A program made the translations under genes and the position numbers. Source: Bradyrhizobium sp. CCGB01 (GTDB taxonomy: Bacteria; Pseudomonadota; Alphaproteobacteria; Rhizobiales; Xanthobacteraceae). From it: 64,000 bases of DNA. This document shows, in pieces, positions 26,873-35,789 of the stretch. Numbering within the stretch: the first letter of the stretch is position 1; each line of letters starts with the position of its first letter. The notes under the pieces are model-generated. The model was not told the origin of the DNA. It worked only from the letters and a program-made list of their open reading frames with translations, and searched no databases. The stretch is taken from the NCBI RefSeq assembly GCF_024199795.1, contig NZ_JANADK010000001.1, forward strand, positions 7,812,001-7,876,000. The letters run 5' to 3'.

Positions 26873-27451
26873 ATGATTTTAGCTCGTGAAGCGATTGAGT
26901 TGTTGGGGCAGATGGCCCGCATCCTGTGGTTCGAAGGCACCAAGCATGGCTTGCGCGACCGCGAATGGATGGCCCTGCGCTTTCTCTCCCGCGCCAACCG
27001 TTTCTCGCGGACGCCCTCGGCGCTCGCGAGCTATGTCGGCACCACGCGCGGCACCGCCTCTTTCATCATCGGCGAGCTCGAGCGGCTCGGATATCTGGAG
27101 CGAAAGCGCTCGGCCACGGACAAGCGATCGGTGACGCTGAGCGTGACACAGCAGGGCAAGAAGTTCCTGGTGCGCGACCCCATCAGCGTTCTCCTCGAGC
27201 CGATCGCCGTCCTCGACGACGAAACCAAGATCCGCTTTCGCGACACGCTCCGGCATGTGCTCGATCAGGCAGACGCGGCCGAGCAGCGGCACCATACCGA
27301 CGTTTGCAAACGATGCATCTTCCTGCGCGAGGATCGCGCCGGCACGGACGGCAAGGCGGCCGCCGAGTTCAGCTGCCGCCTGTTTCGCGCACCGATCGCG
27401 GAGGCGGAAATCGATCTGCTATGCACCAGCTTCGAGCATCACCGCCAATAG
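26873..27451 (+). CDS. MarR family regulator with C-terminal four-cysteine tail
   Basis: The 192-aa protein is longer than most MarR proteins. Residues about 28-100 form a winged helix (LRDREWMALRFLSRANRF, GTTRGTASFIIGELERLGYL, RKRSATDKRSVTLSVT), where the last block is the MarR wing. The C-terminal extension (about 135-192) has four cysteines spaced C145-x2-C148-x19-C168-x15-C184, next to His140/His141. Such a set could ligate a metal or Fe-S cluster or form redox-sensitive disulfides. No target operon is obvious; it is convergent with the coiled-coil membrane protein gene. Confidence 0.85.
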   Translation: MILAREAIELLGQMARILWFEGTKHGLRDREWMALRFLSRANRFSRTPSALASYVGTTRGTASFIIGELERLGYLERKRSATDKRSVTLSVTQQGKKFLVRDPISVLLEPIAVLDDETKIRFRDTLRHVLDQADAAEQRHHTDVCKRCIFLREDRAGTDGKAAAEFSCRLFRAPIAEAEIDLLCTSFEHHRQ

Positions 27452-27465
27452 AAGACGGCCTTCGA

Positions 27466-28410
27466 TCACGGCGTTGCCTTGCGTGACGAGTAGATGACAC
27501 CGCCGCTGGACTCCACCACCAGACGGCCGTTCTCGTTCCTGATTTCCTCGATGCGGCCAAGGCCGGGCACCTGCTGTCCCAGCACGGCCTCGATGACGCC
27601 GTTCGGACTTTGCAGGATCGCAATCCCCTCATAGGCCTGACGGACGGACCAGCCCTTGATCGCCTTGCGCGGCGCGGACGGGGCCACCGAGCCGGTGATC
27701 TCGGGCGCAGCAACCGAGGCCATCATCGGCATCGTCTGCGACGGCGGTTGCACAGCAACGGTCGTCGGCGCCTGGGCTTGGACCTGGGCCTGGGCTTGAG
27801 CCTGCGCAAGCTTGTCGAGCTTCACCGTCGAGGATGAGCTCACACGCTCGATACGATCCAGGTTCTCGCCGAACCTGCCGAAGCGGTCATTGGTCGCCTT
27901 GCTCGACTGATCGACCGCGGTGCGCAGGCCGTCGAGATTTTCGGACACGCCCGAGACCTGCTTGCGCAGCTGCGCGACAGTCTCGCGCAGATTCCTGATC
28001 TCCGTATTGGCGGCAACGTTGCTCTGGGCGGGCTGCGTGGTGAGATAAGCAATCACGCCGGTGCAGGCGCAGACCACCAGGATCGCGGCGACCGCCAGGG
28101 TTGCGAGCGGCACAACCCATGTCGGACGCGGCGGCGGCGGCTTGGCGACGATTACCGCCGGCTTGATTACAACTGGTGCAGGCTTCGGTATCGCCATCTT
28201 GTCGAGGCGCGCCTTGGCGCGAATACGCTTCAGCCCCTCGAGCGCCTCTTTCGCCAGAGTTTCGTCGTTCGCCGCAGCCGCCACACGCTTTGCATTTGCA
28301 GCGGGCTTGGCCGTCTGTGTCGTGTTTGCATCGCGCGCTTCCGGAGCCGGCTTCGCCGCCGCGGAAACATCAGCGGTCGCGTTGGGGCGAGCTTGTCCAT
28401 CGGACAACAT
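27466..28410 (-). CDS. Single-pass membrane protein with periplasmic coiled coil, unknown function
   Basis: The 314-aa protein has an Ala/Pro/Lys-rich cytoplasmic N-terminus of about 95 residues with a proline run (AKPPPPRPTW), one membrane helix at about 98-123, and a heptad-like coiled coil at about 134-200 (EIRNLRETVAQLRKQVSGV). An Ala-Gln repeat follows at about 202-213. The conserved-looking C-terminal module at about 255-311 contains GWSVRQAYEGIAILQSPNG and ends SSGGVIYSS. I do not recognise a named family. The last module resembles the beta-rich periplasmic domains of envelope or pilus-associated proteins, but this is only an impression. Confidence 0.75.
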   Translation of the reverse strand: MLSDGQARPNATADVSAAAKPAPEARDANTTQTAKPAANAKRVAAAANDETLAKEALEGLKRIRAKARLDKMAIPKPAPVVIKPAVIVAKPPPPRPTWVVPLATLAVAAILVVCACTGVIAYLTTQPAQSNVAANTEIRNLRETVAQLRKQVSGVSENLDGLRTAVDQSSKATNDRFGRFGENLDRIERVSSSSTVKLDKLAQAQAQAQVQAQAPTTVAVQPPSQTMPMMASVAAPEITGSVAPSAPRKAIKGWSVRQAYEGIAILQSPNGVIEAVLGQQVPGLGRIEEIRNENGRLVVESSGGVIYSSRKATP

Positions 28411-29102
28411 GTGAAAATGCTCCGTTCGGTTCGATCTATCGAACGGTGAAGTTATTTGCCGAAGCTTGCCTGAAACGTGCGCAACGAAAACTTTTCATCG
28501 CGCGCGATGCGACGTCACATGAGTCAAAAGCGTCATGCACGTGGCGAGAGTGCGACTCGAAAGACACACACTCGCCAAGATTTCGCCAAGCTGGAGTCGC
28601 CTCGCCGTACATGAGTCGAATTGTCGCATGTGGAAACATGAGCGGGAGAGTCAATCCGGGGTTGAAAACCCCTCCATGCGCGTGACCCGCAGCACCCGAT
28701 AAAACAGCTGTGATTGTACGGGGATGCGGAACCTTAGAAACGCTACGGTGCAAAACTAGTTCGGATATCAAATCAACTGATGCGGTCAGATATACAAAGA
28801 AACAACCCGAAACAAATCATTAGCATCAAGCACGTGTAGCAATCGCTTTGTTCCGCGCGCTTGATCGGAAATCGGCAATTGTTACGGTCCTACCAAGTGA
28901 TTCTCGCCAGTTGGCGAGGAGATCGACACAGTTCAGTGGCGTTCGGACCTGATAGGCAACTTGGCGCAACTGTTCTAGGTCGCTGTCTCAATCCGCTCCG
29001 CGGGGTGATCCGTAAGACACCCGCCGGGCCTCACGCAGTAAGCGTTCAGTATCGAGTCGAAGTAGCAGGCCTGCACACGCAGGCACTGAATGCGTAGGGC
29101 TG
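28411..29102. other. Non-coding spacer upstream of lafR
   Basis: About 690 bp without a supported gene. It includes a CCGTTCG/CGAACGG hairpin (28422-28446) just upstream of the membrane-protein gene, a GGGGTT-gaa-AACCCC hairpin near 28659, and an AT-richer stretch at about 28740-28850 that could hold a promoter. An open frame at 28861-29097 has no ribosome site or recognisable sequence and I do not call it. Confidence 0.4.
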
Positions 29103-29138
29103 CCCGCGAATATCGAAACCATAACAACGGTTCGCGGG
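29103..29138. promoter_or_regulatory. Inverted repeat upstream of lafR
   Basis: CCCGCGAA (29103-29110) and TTCGCGGG (29131-29138) are perfect 8-bp arms around a 20-nt segment containing AACCATAAC. The repeat ends 88 bp before the lafR start, so it may be an RNA hairpin in the leader or an operator for a regulator of this master gene. Confidence 0.4.
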
Positions 29139-29226
29139 AAGGAATGTCGTCAAACAGCATCATTGCCGAGCCGGGCATCACAACAACCAACCGGCCGCAA
29201 CAAGTGCGAAACAGGGGCGAAAGACT

Positions 29227-30003
29227 ATGTATATCATCGTTGATGATCGCGAGAGCGTCACGAACAGCTACGTCGGAGGGCTCGTTCGCGAAGGTGTATC
29301 GTCGATCGGCTTCTCCTCCGGAGAATTCTGGGACTGGCTGCAATCTGCGAGTGAATCGGATCTGGCTGCGGTCGACGCCTTCCTCCTCGGGGATTGCGAC
29401 GCCCGTGGAAGCCTGCCGCGGGCGATGCGCAAGCGCTCCTCGGCTCCCATCATCGCCATGAGCGGCCAGAAGATGCTCAAGAACACGCTTGAGCTGTTCG
29501 AATCGGGCGTCGACGACGTCGTTCATGTGCCGATTCACCTGCGCGAGATCCTCGCCCGAACGGCCGCAATCGCGCGCCGCCGGGTGGGCGAGCTGCCGAG
29601 GCCCTGCGAGACCAGGATCCAGGTCTTCTTCAACGGACGTGACCCCGAGATCGCGGGCCACGCCCTCACCCTGCCCCGCCGCGAGCTGCGCATTCTCGAA
29701 TATATGGTCAGCAACCACGGCAAGTGGATCACCAAGACGCAGATCTTCAACGCGGTCTACGGCATCTTCGAGTCGACCTTCGACGAGAGCGTGATCGAGA
29801 GCCACGTCAGCAAGCTGCGCAAGAAACTCCGCGACCGCCTCGGCTTCGACGCGATCGTGGCCCGGCGCTACGTCGGATACCGCCTCGACATTCCGGCCGG
29901 CGAGACGACCGCCATCGACGTGCCGATGCAGGAACTGGACGAGGTCGGCATCCTCCTGAACAGGGCACATGCCGCCCCGGCGGCGTACCCGGCCGGAAAC
30001 TGA
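29227..30003 (+). CDS. lafR: Lateral flagellum master regulator, OmpR-type with atypical receiver
   Basis: The 258-aa protein has a receiver-like domain (about 1-115) and an OmpR/PhoB winged helix (about 130-230; LTLPRRELRILEYMVSNHGK and DESVIESHVSKLRKKLRDRLG). It matches the LafR/FtcR/Rem group of rhizobial and Brucella flagellar activators. The acidic pair Asp6-Asp7 is present, but alignment by the usual spacing puts Gly55 (with Asp56 next to it) at the phospho-acceptor site, and the conserved Lys before Pro102 is Val101. It is therefore likely active without standard phosphorylation. It lies beside the flagellar cluster on the opposite strand, behind an AGGGGCGAAAG ribosome site. Confidence 0.88.
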   Translation: MYIIVDDRESVTNSYVGGLVREGVSSIGFSSGEFWDWLQSASESDLAAVDAFLLGDCDARGSLPRAMRKRSSAPIIAMSGQKMLKNTLELFESGVDDVVHVPIHLREILARTAAIARRRVGELPRPCETRIQVFFNGRDPEIAGHALTLPRRELRILEYMVSNHGKWITKTQIFNAVYGIFESTFDESVIESHVSKLRKKLRDRLGFDAIVARRYVGYRLDIPAGETTAIDVPMQELDEVGILLNRAHAAPAAYPAGN

Positions 30004-30030
30004 CGCGGCAGGGCAACGCCACGAAACCGA

Positions 30031-30068
30031 CAACGGCCTCTGCGGAGTACCCTTCGCAGAGGCCGTTG
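30031..30068 (+). terminator. Terminator after lafR
   Basis: CAACGGCCTCTGCG (30031-30044) and CGCAGAGGCCGTTG (30055-30068) form a perfect 14-bp stem with a 10-nt loop, 28 bp after the lafR stop. A short CACTTTC tail follows. The remaining 200 bp to the convergent membrane-protein gene show nothing else. Confidence 0.8.
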
Positions 30069-30275
30069 CACTTTCAGCGATAGAAACGGTGGAGCAGACG
30101 GCGGGCCCCGCGACGCAGGCGCCGCGGCACGGGCGTCGATTTGCTACTCAGGCCAGATCCTCCCGAAACGATCACGCGCGCCGAAGCCCCGCCTGGATGG
30201 AATCGGAATCGGGCTCTGGATCTCAGCTCCGGCGCGCTTTCTTGCACGAGCCGGTATCCAGCTCGCACGAAAACG

Positions 30276-30731
30276 CTACTGCTTCTGGAATTCTTCCTTC
30301 GAAACGTAGTTGAAGTCCTCGACCAGGACGTCCTGGACAATGTCGGCCTGCATCCGCTCGTTGACGCGCTGCTTGATGGCCGTCGTGAGAATGGAGAGGT
30401 CGTAACGGGCGAGCTTCCTGAAATCGAGGCGGTCGTCGGCATAGATCCTGCGGAAAGCCTCGTCGACGACGAACGGCTCCGGCGGGACGTTGAGCTGGTG
30501 CATGGTCCGCGCCTCAACGGTGTAGACGAAGCGCGCCACGATGTAGCCCTGCACGTTGCCGCCCTCGACCATGGGCACGCTGAGCGCCCGCGTCTTCTGG
30601 TATTGGAGGCCGTCGAGATACTCCTCCTTTGCCGGCAGCAGGCTGCCGTTCTCCTTCCAATAGGCCACGGCATAGCTCGTGCCCGCCGTGAGGATGCAAA
30701 CCCAGAGCCCGGCCAGCACGAGTCTGATCAT
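30276..30731 (-). CDS. Membrane-anchored protein of the flagellar cluster, FliL-like layout
   Basis: The 151-aa protein has an N-terminal membrane helix (residues 1-24, MIRLVLAGLWVCILTAGTSY) and a periplasmic domain. The domain contains NVQGYIVARFVYTVEART and a helical C-terminus (SILTTAIKQRVNERMQADIV, then VLVEDFNYVSKEE). One helix plus a compact alpha/beta domain with a late amphipathic helix resembles the layout of FliL, but the cluster already has a fliL candidate. The start overlaps the FlgN-like stop (ATGA). It is the last gene of the long minus-strand array, so a motility role is likely by context. Confidence 0.75.
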   Translation of the reverse strand: MIRLVLAGLWVCILTAGTSYAVAYWKENGSLLPAKEEYLDGLQYQKTRALSVPMVEGGNVQGYIVARFVYTVEARTMHQLNVPPEPFVVDEAFRRIYADDRLDFRKLARYDLSILTTAIKQRVNERMQADIVQDVLVEDFNYVSKEEFQKQ

Positions 30732-31240
30732 TTTCCGTCCCGTGCTGTGCGGCCGGTATAGGTGCCGTCGGACTCGGCATCCTTGATCGCCTTGACGATG
30801 ATGGTCGCGACCTCGCGCACCGCATCGTAATGCATTTCGAGGATGGAACGGTTTCGCTCGAGCTTCTCGCGCAACCGCTGGATCTCCTCGGTGATCTCGA
30901 CCTCGCTGCCGAGATGCATCCGTGCCCGCATCAGGCGGACGAATTCGAGCATGCTCCGGCTCTTCCGGGCGCTGAAATCGTCGAAATCGATCTTCTGGCC
31001 CGTAGCGAGCGCGACCGTCTCTTCTTCGACGATGTTCTCGAGCCGGCGGATTGCAGACAACAAGCCGCGCACCTCGTCCGATCTCGCCTCGTCAGTGCCG
31101 TCGTTGACCACGTCATTGCCGACATTCGGCAGCAGCGCGGGCAATAGTGCATCGCCCGACGCAACTTCCATCGTCATCGCCTCGGTGTCCATGACCGGCT
31201 GCTCCACCACCAGGGCCGCCGCGCCTTCTTGTGCCTGCAT
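30728..31240 (-). CDS. FlgN-like flagellar export chaperone
   Basis: Starts at ATG 31240 behind GAGGGG (a TTG at 31258 is the alternative); 170 aa. After a variable, acidic N-terminus, residues about 55-160 are almost purely helical and coiled-coil-like: LLSAIRRLENIVEEETVALA, then LEFVRLMRARMHL and LREKLERNRSILEMHYDAVR. The segment order matches FlgN family chaperones of rhizobia, which protect FlgK and FlgL before export. Both of those substrates are encoded in the same array. The stop overlaps the next start by 4 bp. Confidence 0.7.
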   Translation of the reverse strand: MQAQEGAAALVVEQPVMDTEAMTMEVASGDALLPALLPNVGNDVVNDGTDEARSDEVRGLLSAIRRLENIVEEETVALATGQKIDFDDFSARKSRSMLEFVRLMRARMHLGSEVEITEEIQRLREKLERNRSILEMHYDAVREVATIIVKAIKDAESDGTYTGRTARDGK

Positions 31241-31279
31241 AGGAAATTCACCCCTCAACTTCTGTCACCCATTCCCGGA

Positions 31280-31762
31280 TCACGATCCGGCCTTCCCCGT
31301 AACGTCAGGCCCCGCTGGCTGAGCAGCGGCGAGCTGCTTGGCAATGCCAATGCCCTTGCCCTTTGCCAGCTGAGCACCGAGCTGCTCCGCCAGCATCGAC
31401 TTCCAGACGCCGCCGGCCGTGCCCTTGCCAAAGACCTCCTCCGACTCCTTCGGCAGCATCGTCTCGACGAAGGTCTGGAGAATGAACGCCTCGAACTTCC
31501 GGTACACCTCGCCGGATGCGGGCGCCTTGATCACCTGCACGGGCGGTCCGTTCACAGCCGTCGACTGCGCCTCGGCCACCTTCGCCACGGATTGATCGGC
31601 AGTCGCCGCCTTGGCCTTGCCGACCTCCGCGTCCATCGTGGCGGCGAAATCGGCGTTCGATGATTTCAGCGCATCGAGCTTCGCCGTCGCCGCGCGCTGC
31701 GCCACGGGATCGGCGGCCTCGAGAACATCGAGAACGAGGTCGGGTGTCGCTGTCACGATCAT
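31280..31762 (-). CDS. flgJ: Rod-binding protein FlgJ, short form without muramidase domain
   Basis: The ATG at 31762 overlaps the upstream stop (ATGA); 160 aa. The C-terminal half contains EVYRKFEAFILQTFVETMLP and GGVWKSMLAEQLGAQLAKGKG, which match the rod-capping domain of FlgJ. The peptidoglycan hydrolase domain found in enterobacterial FlgJ is missing. A separate lytic transglycosylase is encoded at 40501-41085 and could supply that activity. The N-terminal 70 residues are Ala-rich and weakly conserved. Confidence 0.82.
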   Translation of the reverse strand: MIVTATPDLVLDVLEAADPVAQRAATAKLDALKSSNADFAATMDAEVGKAKAATADQSVAKVAEAQSTAVNGPPVQVIKAPASGEVYRKFEAFILQTFVETMLPKESEEVFGKGTAGGVWKSMLAEQLGAQLAKGKGIGIAKQLAAAQPAGPDVTGKAGS

Positions 31763-32178
31763 GTCTTGTTCCGGCTGGCTGGCCGTGGCGTCCAGTCGCG
31801 CACGGCGGGGCTCATTCCCATCATCTCTTCGAGCGAGCGCGCTTCCGCGTCGCGAAGCTTGTCCGCGAGCGCGGCCTTCGCGACCTGCTCGAGCTGTTTC
31901 ACACGGCGGCTCTCCGAGCGGACCTGGTCGAGCTGCTGCGACGCCTGCGCCTGGACCGCGCGCGCATCGACGCTCGTCCTGTTCAGGCGCCGCGCGATCG
32001 ATTCGCTCGACGACCCCGCCGGCGGCTTCCCCTCGTTGAGGGTCCCCACCAGCCATTCCTGCTCGTCCTGCAAGCTGCGCTCCTGCTGCCTCAGATGCGC
32101 CAGCTGCCATTCGGACAGCCGGAGTTGAAGCTTCACCAGCGAGACCATCCGGCCGAGCTTGTCCGCGCGCGAATTCAT
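31759..32178 (-). CDS. FliJ-like coiled-coil protein
   Basis: The 139-aa protein is helical with long heptad-like stretches (GRMVSLVKLQLRLSEWQLAH, LRQQERSLQDEQEWL, QASQQLDQVRSESRRVKQLE). It resembles FliJ, the export-apparatus stalk that links FliI to FlhA, in length and coiled-coil layout. It lies directly after fliR and overlaps flgJ by 4 bp. Sequence identity to FliJ cannot be judged by eye, so the name is left open. Confidence 0.6.
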   Translation of the reverse strand: MNSRADKLGRMVSLVKLQLRLSEWQLAHLRQQERSLQDEQEWLVGTLNEGKPPAGSSSESIARRLNRTSVDARAVQAQASQQLDQVRSESRRVKQLEQVAKAALADKLRDAEARSLEEMMGMSPAVRDWTPRPASRNKT

Positions 32179-32184
32179 GACCGA

Positions 32185-32937
32185 TCACTCCGCCAGCCAC
32201 GACGAGACGCCGAGCATGAACTGCGTCAAGAGCTCGTCGCTGGTGAGGTAGAGCAGCAGGAAGCCGCCGAACAGCACGAAGGGCACCGAGATGAAATAGA
32301 CCGGAATCGCCGGCGTCAGCTTGTTGATCAGGCCGACCGCGAGGTTGACGATGACCGAGTAGACGATGAAGGGGCTCGTGATCCGCAGCGTCAGCACGAA
32401 CGCCTCGGACAGGCGGCCGACGAGCTGGTCGAGCGCCATGCTGCCGCCGATCCTGTTGCCGGGCTGCCAGACGTCGTAGGAGTTCATCAGCCCGCGCAGG
32501 ACCTGCCAGTGCTGATCGGTCATGAAGAACAGCGTGGTGACGGCGGCCATGATCAGCGGCACCAGGGCCGGCGCCGGATCGGTGTCGCCGACCGGCGTTC
32601 CCGGGATGTTGCTCAGCCCGATCGCGCTCGCCATCACGGTCGCCATGGTCTGGAGCGCGAGGAAGAACACGCGCCCGCCGAGCCCGATGACGCTGCCGAC
32701 CACGAGCTCGGAGCAGATCAGGAGCGCGAGATTCAACGGCGCGGCGTTGTCGGTCAGAGGTTTCAGGACCGCGATCAGGATCGGCGTCAGCGCAAACGTG
32801 GTGACCAGCGCGACGAACAGGCGGACCTGGGCCGGAACGTTGACGCTGGAATAGCCGGGCACGAGCATCAGGCAGGCGCCGATGCGGCAGAACACGATGA
32901 ACGTGACCAGCACGCTGTCGGCAAGGCCGGCGATCAC
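32185..32937 (-). CDS. fliR: Flagellar export gate protein FliR
   Basis: The start is a GTG (32937) overlapping the flhA stop as GTGA; 250 aa. It has six hydrophobic segments. [20 protein letters not shown], then [21 protein letters not shown] at the N-terminus and [21 protein letters not shown] in the middle match FliR. It forms the core of the export gate with FliP and FliQ, both encoded in this cluster. Confidence 0.95.
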   Translation of the reverse strand: MIAGLADSVLVTFIVFCRIGACLMLVPGYSSVNVPAQVRLFVALVTTFALTPILIAVLKPLTDNAAPLNLALLICSELVVGSVIGLGGRVFFLALQTMATVMASAIGLSNIPGTPVGDTDPAPALVPLIMAAVTTLFFMTDQHWQVLRGLMNSYDVWQPGNRIGGSMALDQLVGRLSEAFVLTLRITSPFIVYSVIVNLAVGLINKLTPAIPVYFISVPFVLFGGFLLLYLTSDELLTQFMLGVSSWLAE

Positions 32938-35015
32938 GAGACGGCTCCGAGCGCCCTGATCTCGGCACTGCGGGCGACCTCGACATGCGAGAGGATCGGC
33001 AAGGTCGGAAACACGCGCTCCAGGATCATCCGGACATAGGGGCGGGCTTCGGGGGTCACCGCCAGAACCACGCTGGTGCCGTTCTCGGTGAATTTGCGGA
33101 TCGCGGCACTGGCTTCGGTCGCGAATTGCTCGATCAGGCGCGGGTCGGCGTCGAACTCGACGACGTCGCCCTTGGCGTCGCGCTTCAGGCTCTGGTGGAA
33201 CGCCAGGTCCCAGCGATTGCCGAGGCGGACGACATTCAGCACGCCGTTGTCGGAGAGGTCGCCGCAAATCTGCTGGGCAAGGCGCGTCCGCACATGCTCT
33301 GCGACCTGCTCGGAGCGCCGGACATGGGGTGCGATCTCGGCAATGGCCTCCAGGATCAGATGGAGGTTTCGGATCGACACGCGCTCGGCCAGCAGGATCT
33401 TCAGGATCGCCAGCAGGCCCGAATAGGAGATCTGCGACGGGCAGAGATCCTCGACCAGGCGCTTGTATTCGGGTTCGAGACGGTCGAGCAGCCCGCGCAT
33501 GTCCTTGTACGACAGCAGCTGCGCGAGATTTGCCCTGAGCACTTCACTCAGATGCGTGAGCAGAACCGACAGATTGTCCACGGGTTTGCAGCCCTGACGC
33601 TTGACCTCGTCGGTGAACGCCTCCGTCACCCACAGCGCCTTCATGCCGAAAGCGGGTTCGATCACCTCTTCGCCGGGCACGTCGGGCTTGCCGTCCTTGT
33701 CGACGAGCACCAGCACCTCGCCGAGCCGGAGCTCGCCATGGGCGACGCGCGTGTCGTGGATCCTGATCTGGTATCCCTTGGGATCGATCGACAGGTTGTC
33801 GCTGAGCTTGATCTCGGGAACCACGAAACCATACTGCTTCGCGAACTTCTTCCGGATCTTGCTGACCCGGTGCGCAAGCTCGGTGCGCGAGCCCAGCATG
33901 TGAACCGAAAGATGACCGCCGAGCGACAGCTCGATCTCCGCGGTCTTGAGCGACTCCTTGACGGAGTCCTTGGCCTCGGCCTGGGCGCGCTCGTCGGCCT
34001 TGCGCGCATCTTCCTTCTGCTTCAAGGCCGCCTGCTGCTTCGGCAGCGAATAGCCGACGAAGGCCATGACGCCGCCGAGCAGCACAAAGGGCGCCATCGG
34101 CAGACCCGGCATCAGGCCGAGCACGAACATCATCAGCGCGGCGGCAGATACCGCGCGGGGATAGCCGCCGAGCTGCCGTAGCACGGCCTGCTCCGCCGAG
34201 CCCCTGGTGCCGCCCTTCGAGACCAGCAGGCCCGCCGACAGGGACACGATCAGGGCCGGCATCTGCGATACCAGACCGTCGCCGACCGAGAGTTTTGTGT
34301 AGACGTCGGCGGCGCGCGACAGGGTCAGGCCGTGATGGGTTACGCCGATGATGATGCCACCGAAGATGTTGATCGCGGTGATGATCAGGCCGGCAATGGC
34401 ATCGCCGCGGACGAATTTTGAGGCACCGTCCATGGCGCCGAAGAACGCGCTTTCCTCTTCGAGCTCGCGGCGCCGGCGCTGCGCCTCCTTGTCGTCGATC
34501 AGGCCCGCGGAGAGATCGGCGTCGATCGCCATCTGCTTGCCGGGGATGGCGTCTAGCGTGAAGCGGGCGCCGACTTCGGCGATACGCGTTGCACCCTTGG
34601 TGATCACGACGAAGTTCACCGTCACCAGGATGGCGAAGATGATCAGGCCGATGACGAAGTCGCCGCCCATGACGAATTTCGAGAAGCCGGCAACGACGTG
34701 GCCCGCGGCCTGCTCGCCTTCCCCGCCGCGCGACAGGATCAAACGGGTGGTCGCGACGTTCAGCGCCAGGCGCAGGATCGTCGCAATCAGCAGCACGGTC
34801 GGGAACGCGGAAAAATCAAGCGGCCGCTGGATCCACAGCGCAACCATCAGGATCAGCGCCGACAGTGCGATCGAGATGGCAAGTCCGAGGTCGATCAGGA
34901 TCGGCGGTATGGGCAGAAACAGGATCGTGAGCATGGCCACGATACCGCCCGCGAAAAACGCGTCGGCCCCCAATCGTCGCGGGGTCGGCAGGCTAGCAGC
35001 TAACGTATCGGCCAT
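32934..35015 (-). CDS. flhA: Flagellar export gate protein FlhA
   Basis: The 693-aa protein has about eight N-terminal membrane helices (residues about 20-330) and a cytoplasmic domain with the expected blocks: [20 protein letters not shown] (the conserved FHIPEP-family loop), [20 protein letters not shown], and the C-terminal [20 protein letters not shown]. Length fits FlhA. It forms the nonameric ring receiving substrates and chaperones. It is coupled to fliR by GTGA and lies 76 bp after the fliQ stop. Confidence 0.97.
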   Translation of the reverse strand: MADTLAASLPTPRRLGADAFFAGGIVAMLTILFLPIPPILIDLGLAISIALSALILMVALWIQRPLDFSAFPTVLLIATILRLALNVATTRLILSRGGEGEQAAGHVVAGFSKFVMGGDFVIGLIIFAILVTVNFVVITKGATRIAEVGARFTLDAIPGKQMAIDADLSAGLIDDKEAQRRRRELEEESAFFGAMDGASKFVRGDAIAGLIITAINIFGGIIIGVTHHGLTLSRAADVYTKLSVGDGLVSQMPALIVSLSAGLLVSKGGTRGSAEQAVLRQLGGYPRAVSAAALMMFVLGLMPGLPMAPFVLLGGVMAFVGYSLPKQQAALKQKEDARKADERAQAEAKDSVKESLKTAEIELSLGGHLSVHMLGSRTELAHRVSKIRKKFAKQYGFVVPEIKLSDNLSIDPKGYQIRIHDTRVAHGELRLGEVLVLVDKDGKPDVPGEEVIEPAFGMKALWVTEAFTDEVKRQGCKPVDNLSVLLTHLSEVLRANLAQLLSYKDMRGLLDRLEPEYKRLVEDLCPSQISYSGLLAILKILLAERVSIRNLHLILEAIAEIAPHVRRSEQVAEHVRTRLAQQICGDLSDNGVLNVVRLGNRWDLAFHQSLKRDAKGDVVEFDADPRLIEQFATEASAAIRKFTENGTSVVLAVTPEARPYVRMILERVFPTLPILSHVEVARSAEIRALGAVS

Positions 35016-35091
35016 GGGTCACCGGCAGAGGGTCCACCCCCAATCTGCCGTGCAAAGCTTACGCGGGGGTGGTGGCCGGAGCTCTCGCGGA

Positions 35092-35358
35092 TCAGAAGCC
35101 GTGCTCGATCCGCGAATAGACCAGCTCGGTGAAGGTGGAGAGATGCGCGCCGATGAAGGAACCGGAGACGGCAACGACCAGGAGAATGACGATGATCTTC
35201 GGAACGAAGGTCAGCGTCACCTCCTGGATCTGGGTCAGCGCCTGGATCAGCGCAATGGCGGTGCCGACAAGCATCGCGGCGCCGACGGCGGGGCCGGAGG
35301 CGACGATGATGGTCCAGATCGCCGCCTGGACGATGTCGAGGGCGTCCCTCTCGTTCAT
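35092..35358 (-). CDS. fliQ: Flagellar export gate protein FliQ
   Basis: The 88-aa protein has two membrane helices (IWTIIVASGPAVGAAMLVGT and FVPKIIVILLVVAVSGSFIG) separated by ALIQALTQIQEVTLTF, the conserved FliQ loop. Start ATG 35358 overlaps the flgD stop by 4 bp. It assembles with FliP and FliR into the export pore. Confidence 0.96.
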   Translation of the reverse strand: MNERDALDIVQAAIWTIIVASGPAVGAAMLVGTAIALIQALTQIQEVTLTFVPKIIVILLVVAVSGSFIGAHLSTFTELVYSRIEHGF

Positions 35359-35774
35359 GACTGGCTGATCGTGAGTCCGGGTCCGACCGCGACCTTCGTG
35401 CCGTTCTCGAGCGTCGCGATGGAGCCGTCGCTGTTGATCGAGATCGAAGTGACTTTGCCGCTGAAGGTCGCCCCGGTCGAGTCGGTGAAGCTGACGGTTT
35501 TCCCGATCAGCCCATTGGCCTGTGACAGCGACTGCGAGGACAGCAGCGCATCCAGCTTCGAATTGGTCTGCATGGCCTGCTCGACCGTCGAGAGCTGGGC
35601 GAACTGGCTCATATATTGCGAGGTGTCCATCGGATTGGTCGGATCCTGGTTCTTCATCTCGGCGACGAGGAGCTGAAGAAACGTATTGTAATCGACGGTG
35701 TTGCTCGCCGTGGTCGTGGTGGAGTTGGTCGAACTGGACTTGCTGGTGCTGTCGGTCGCGCTGGTGACGTTCAT
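35355..35774 (-). CDS. flgD: Hook capping protein FlgD
   Basis: The 139-aa product is a short FlgD: a Ser/Thr-rich N-terminus, the diagnostic VDYNTFLQLLVAEMKNQDPT, then MDTSQYMSQFAQLSTVEQAM, and a reduced C-terminal beta region. It caps the growing hook. The short form without the full C-terminal Ig-like domains is common in rhizobia. It precedes fliQ with a 4-bp overlap. Confidence 0.95.
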   Translation of the reverse strand: MNVTSATDSTSKSSSTNSTTTTASNTVDYNTFLQLLVAEMKNQDPTNPMDTSQYMSQFAQLSTVEQAMQTNSKLDALLSSQSLSQANGLIGKTVSFTDSTGATFSGKVTSISINSDGSIATLENGTKVAVGPGLTISQS

Positions 35775-35789
35775 GTAGCCTCTCCGCTG

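Noticed and set aside
27782..27813. Ala-Gln codon repeat as a CRISPR or minisatellite
   Set aside because: It is a short in-frame repeat inside a coding region, without spacers.
28861..29097. 78-aa open frame upstream of lafR
   Set aside because: No ribosome site and no recognisable sequence; the region more likely holds the lafR promoter or leader.
31280..32986. Apparent 568-aa protein ending in a FlgJ domain
   Set aside because: Only the last 160 residues are FlgJ-like; the rest overlaps fliR and the fliJ-like gene in another frame.
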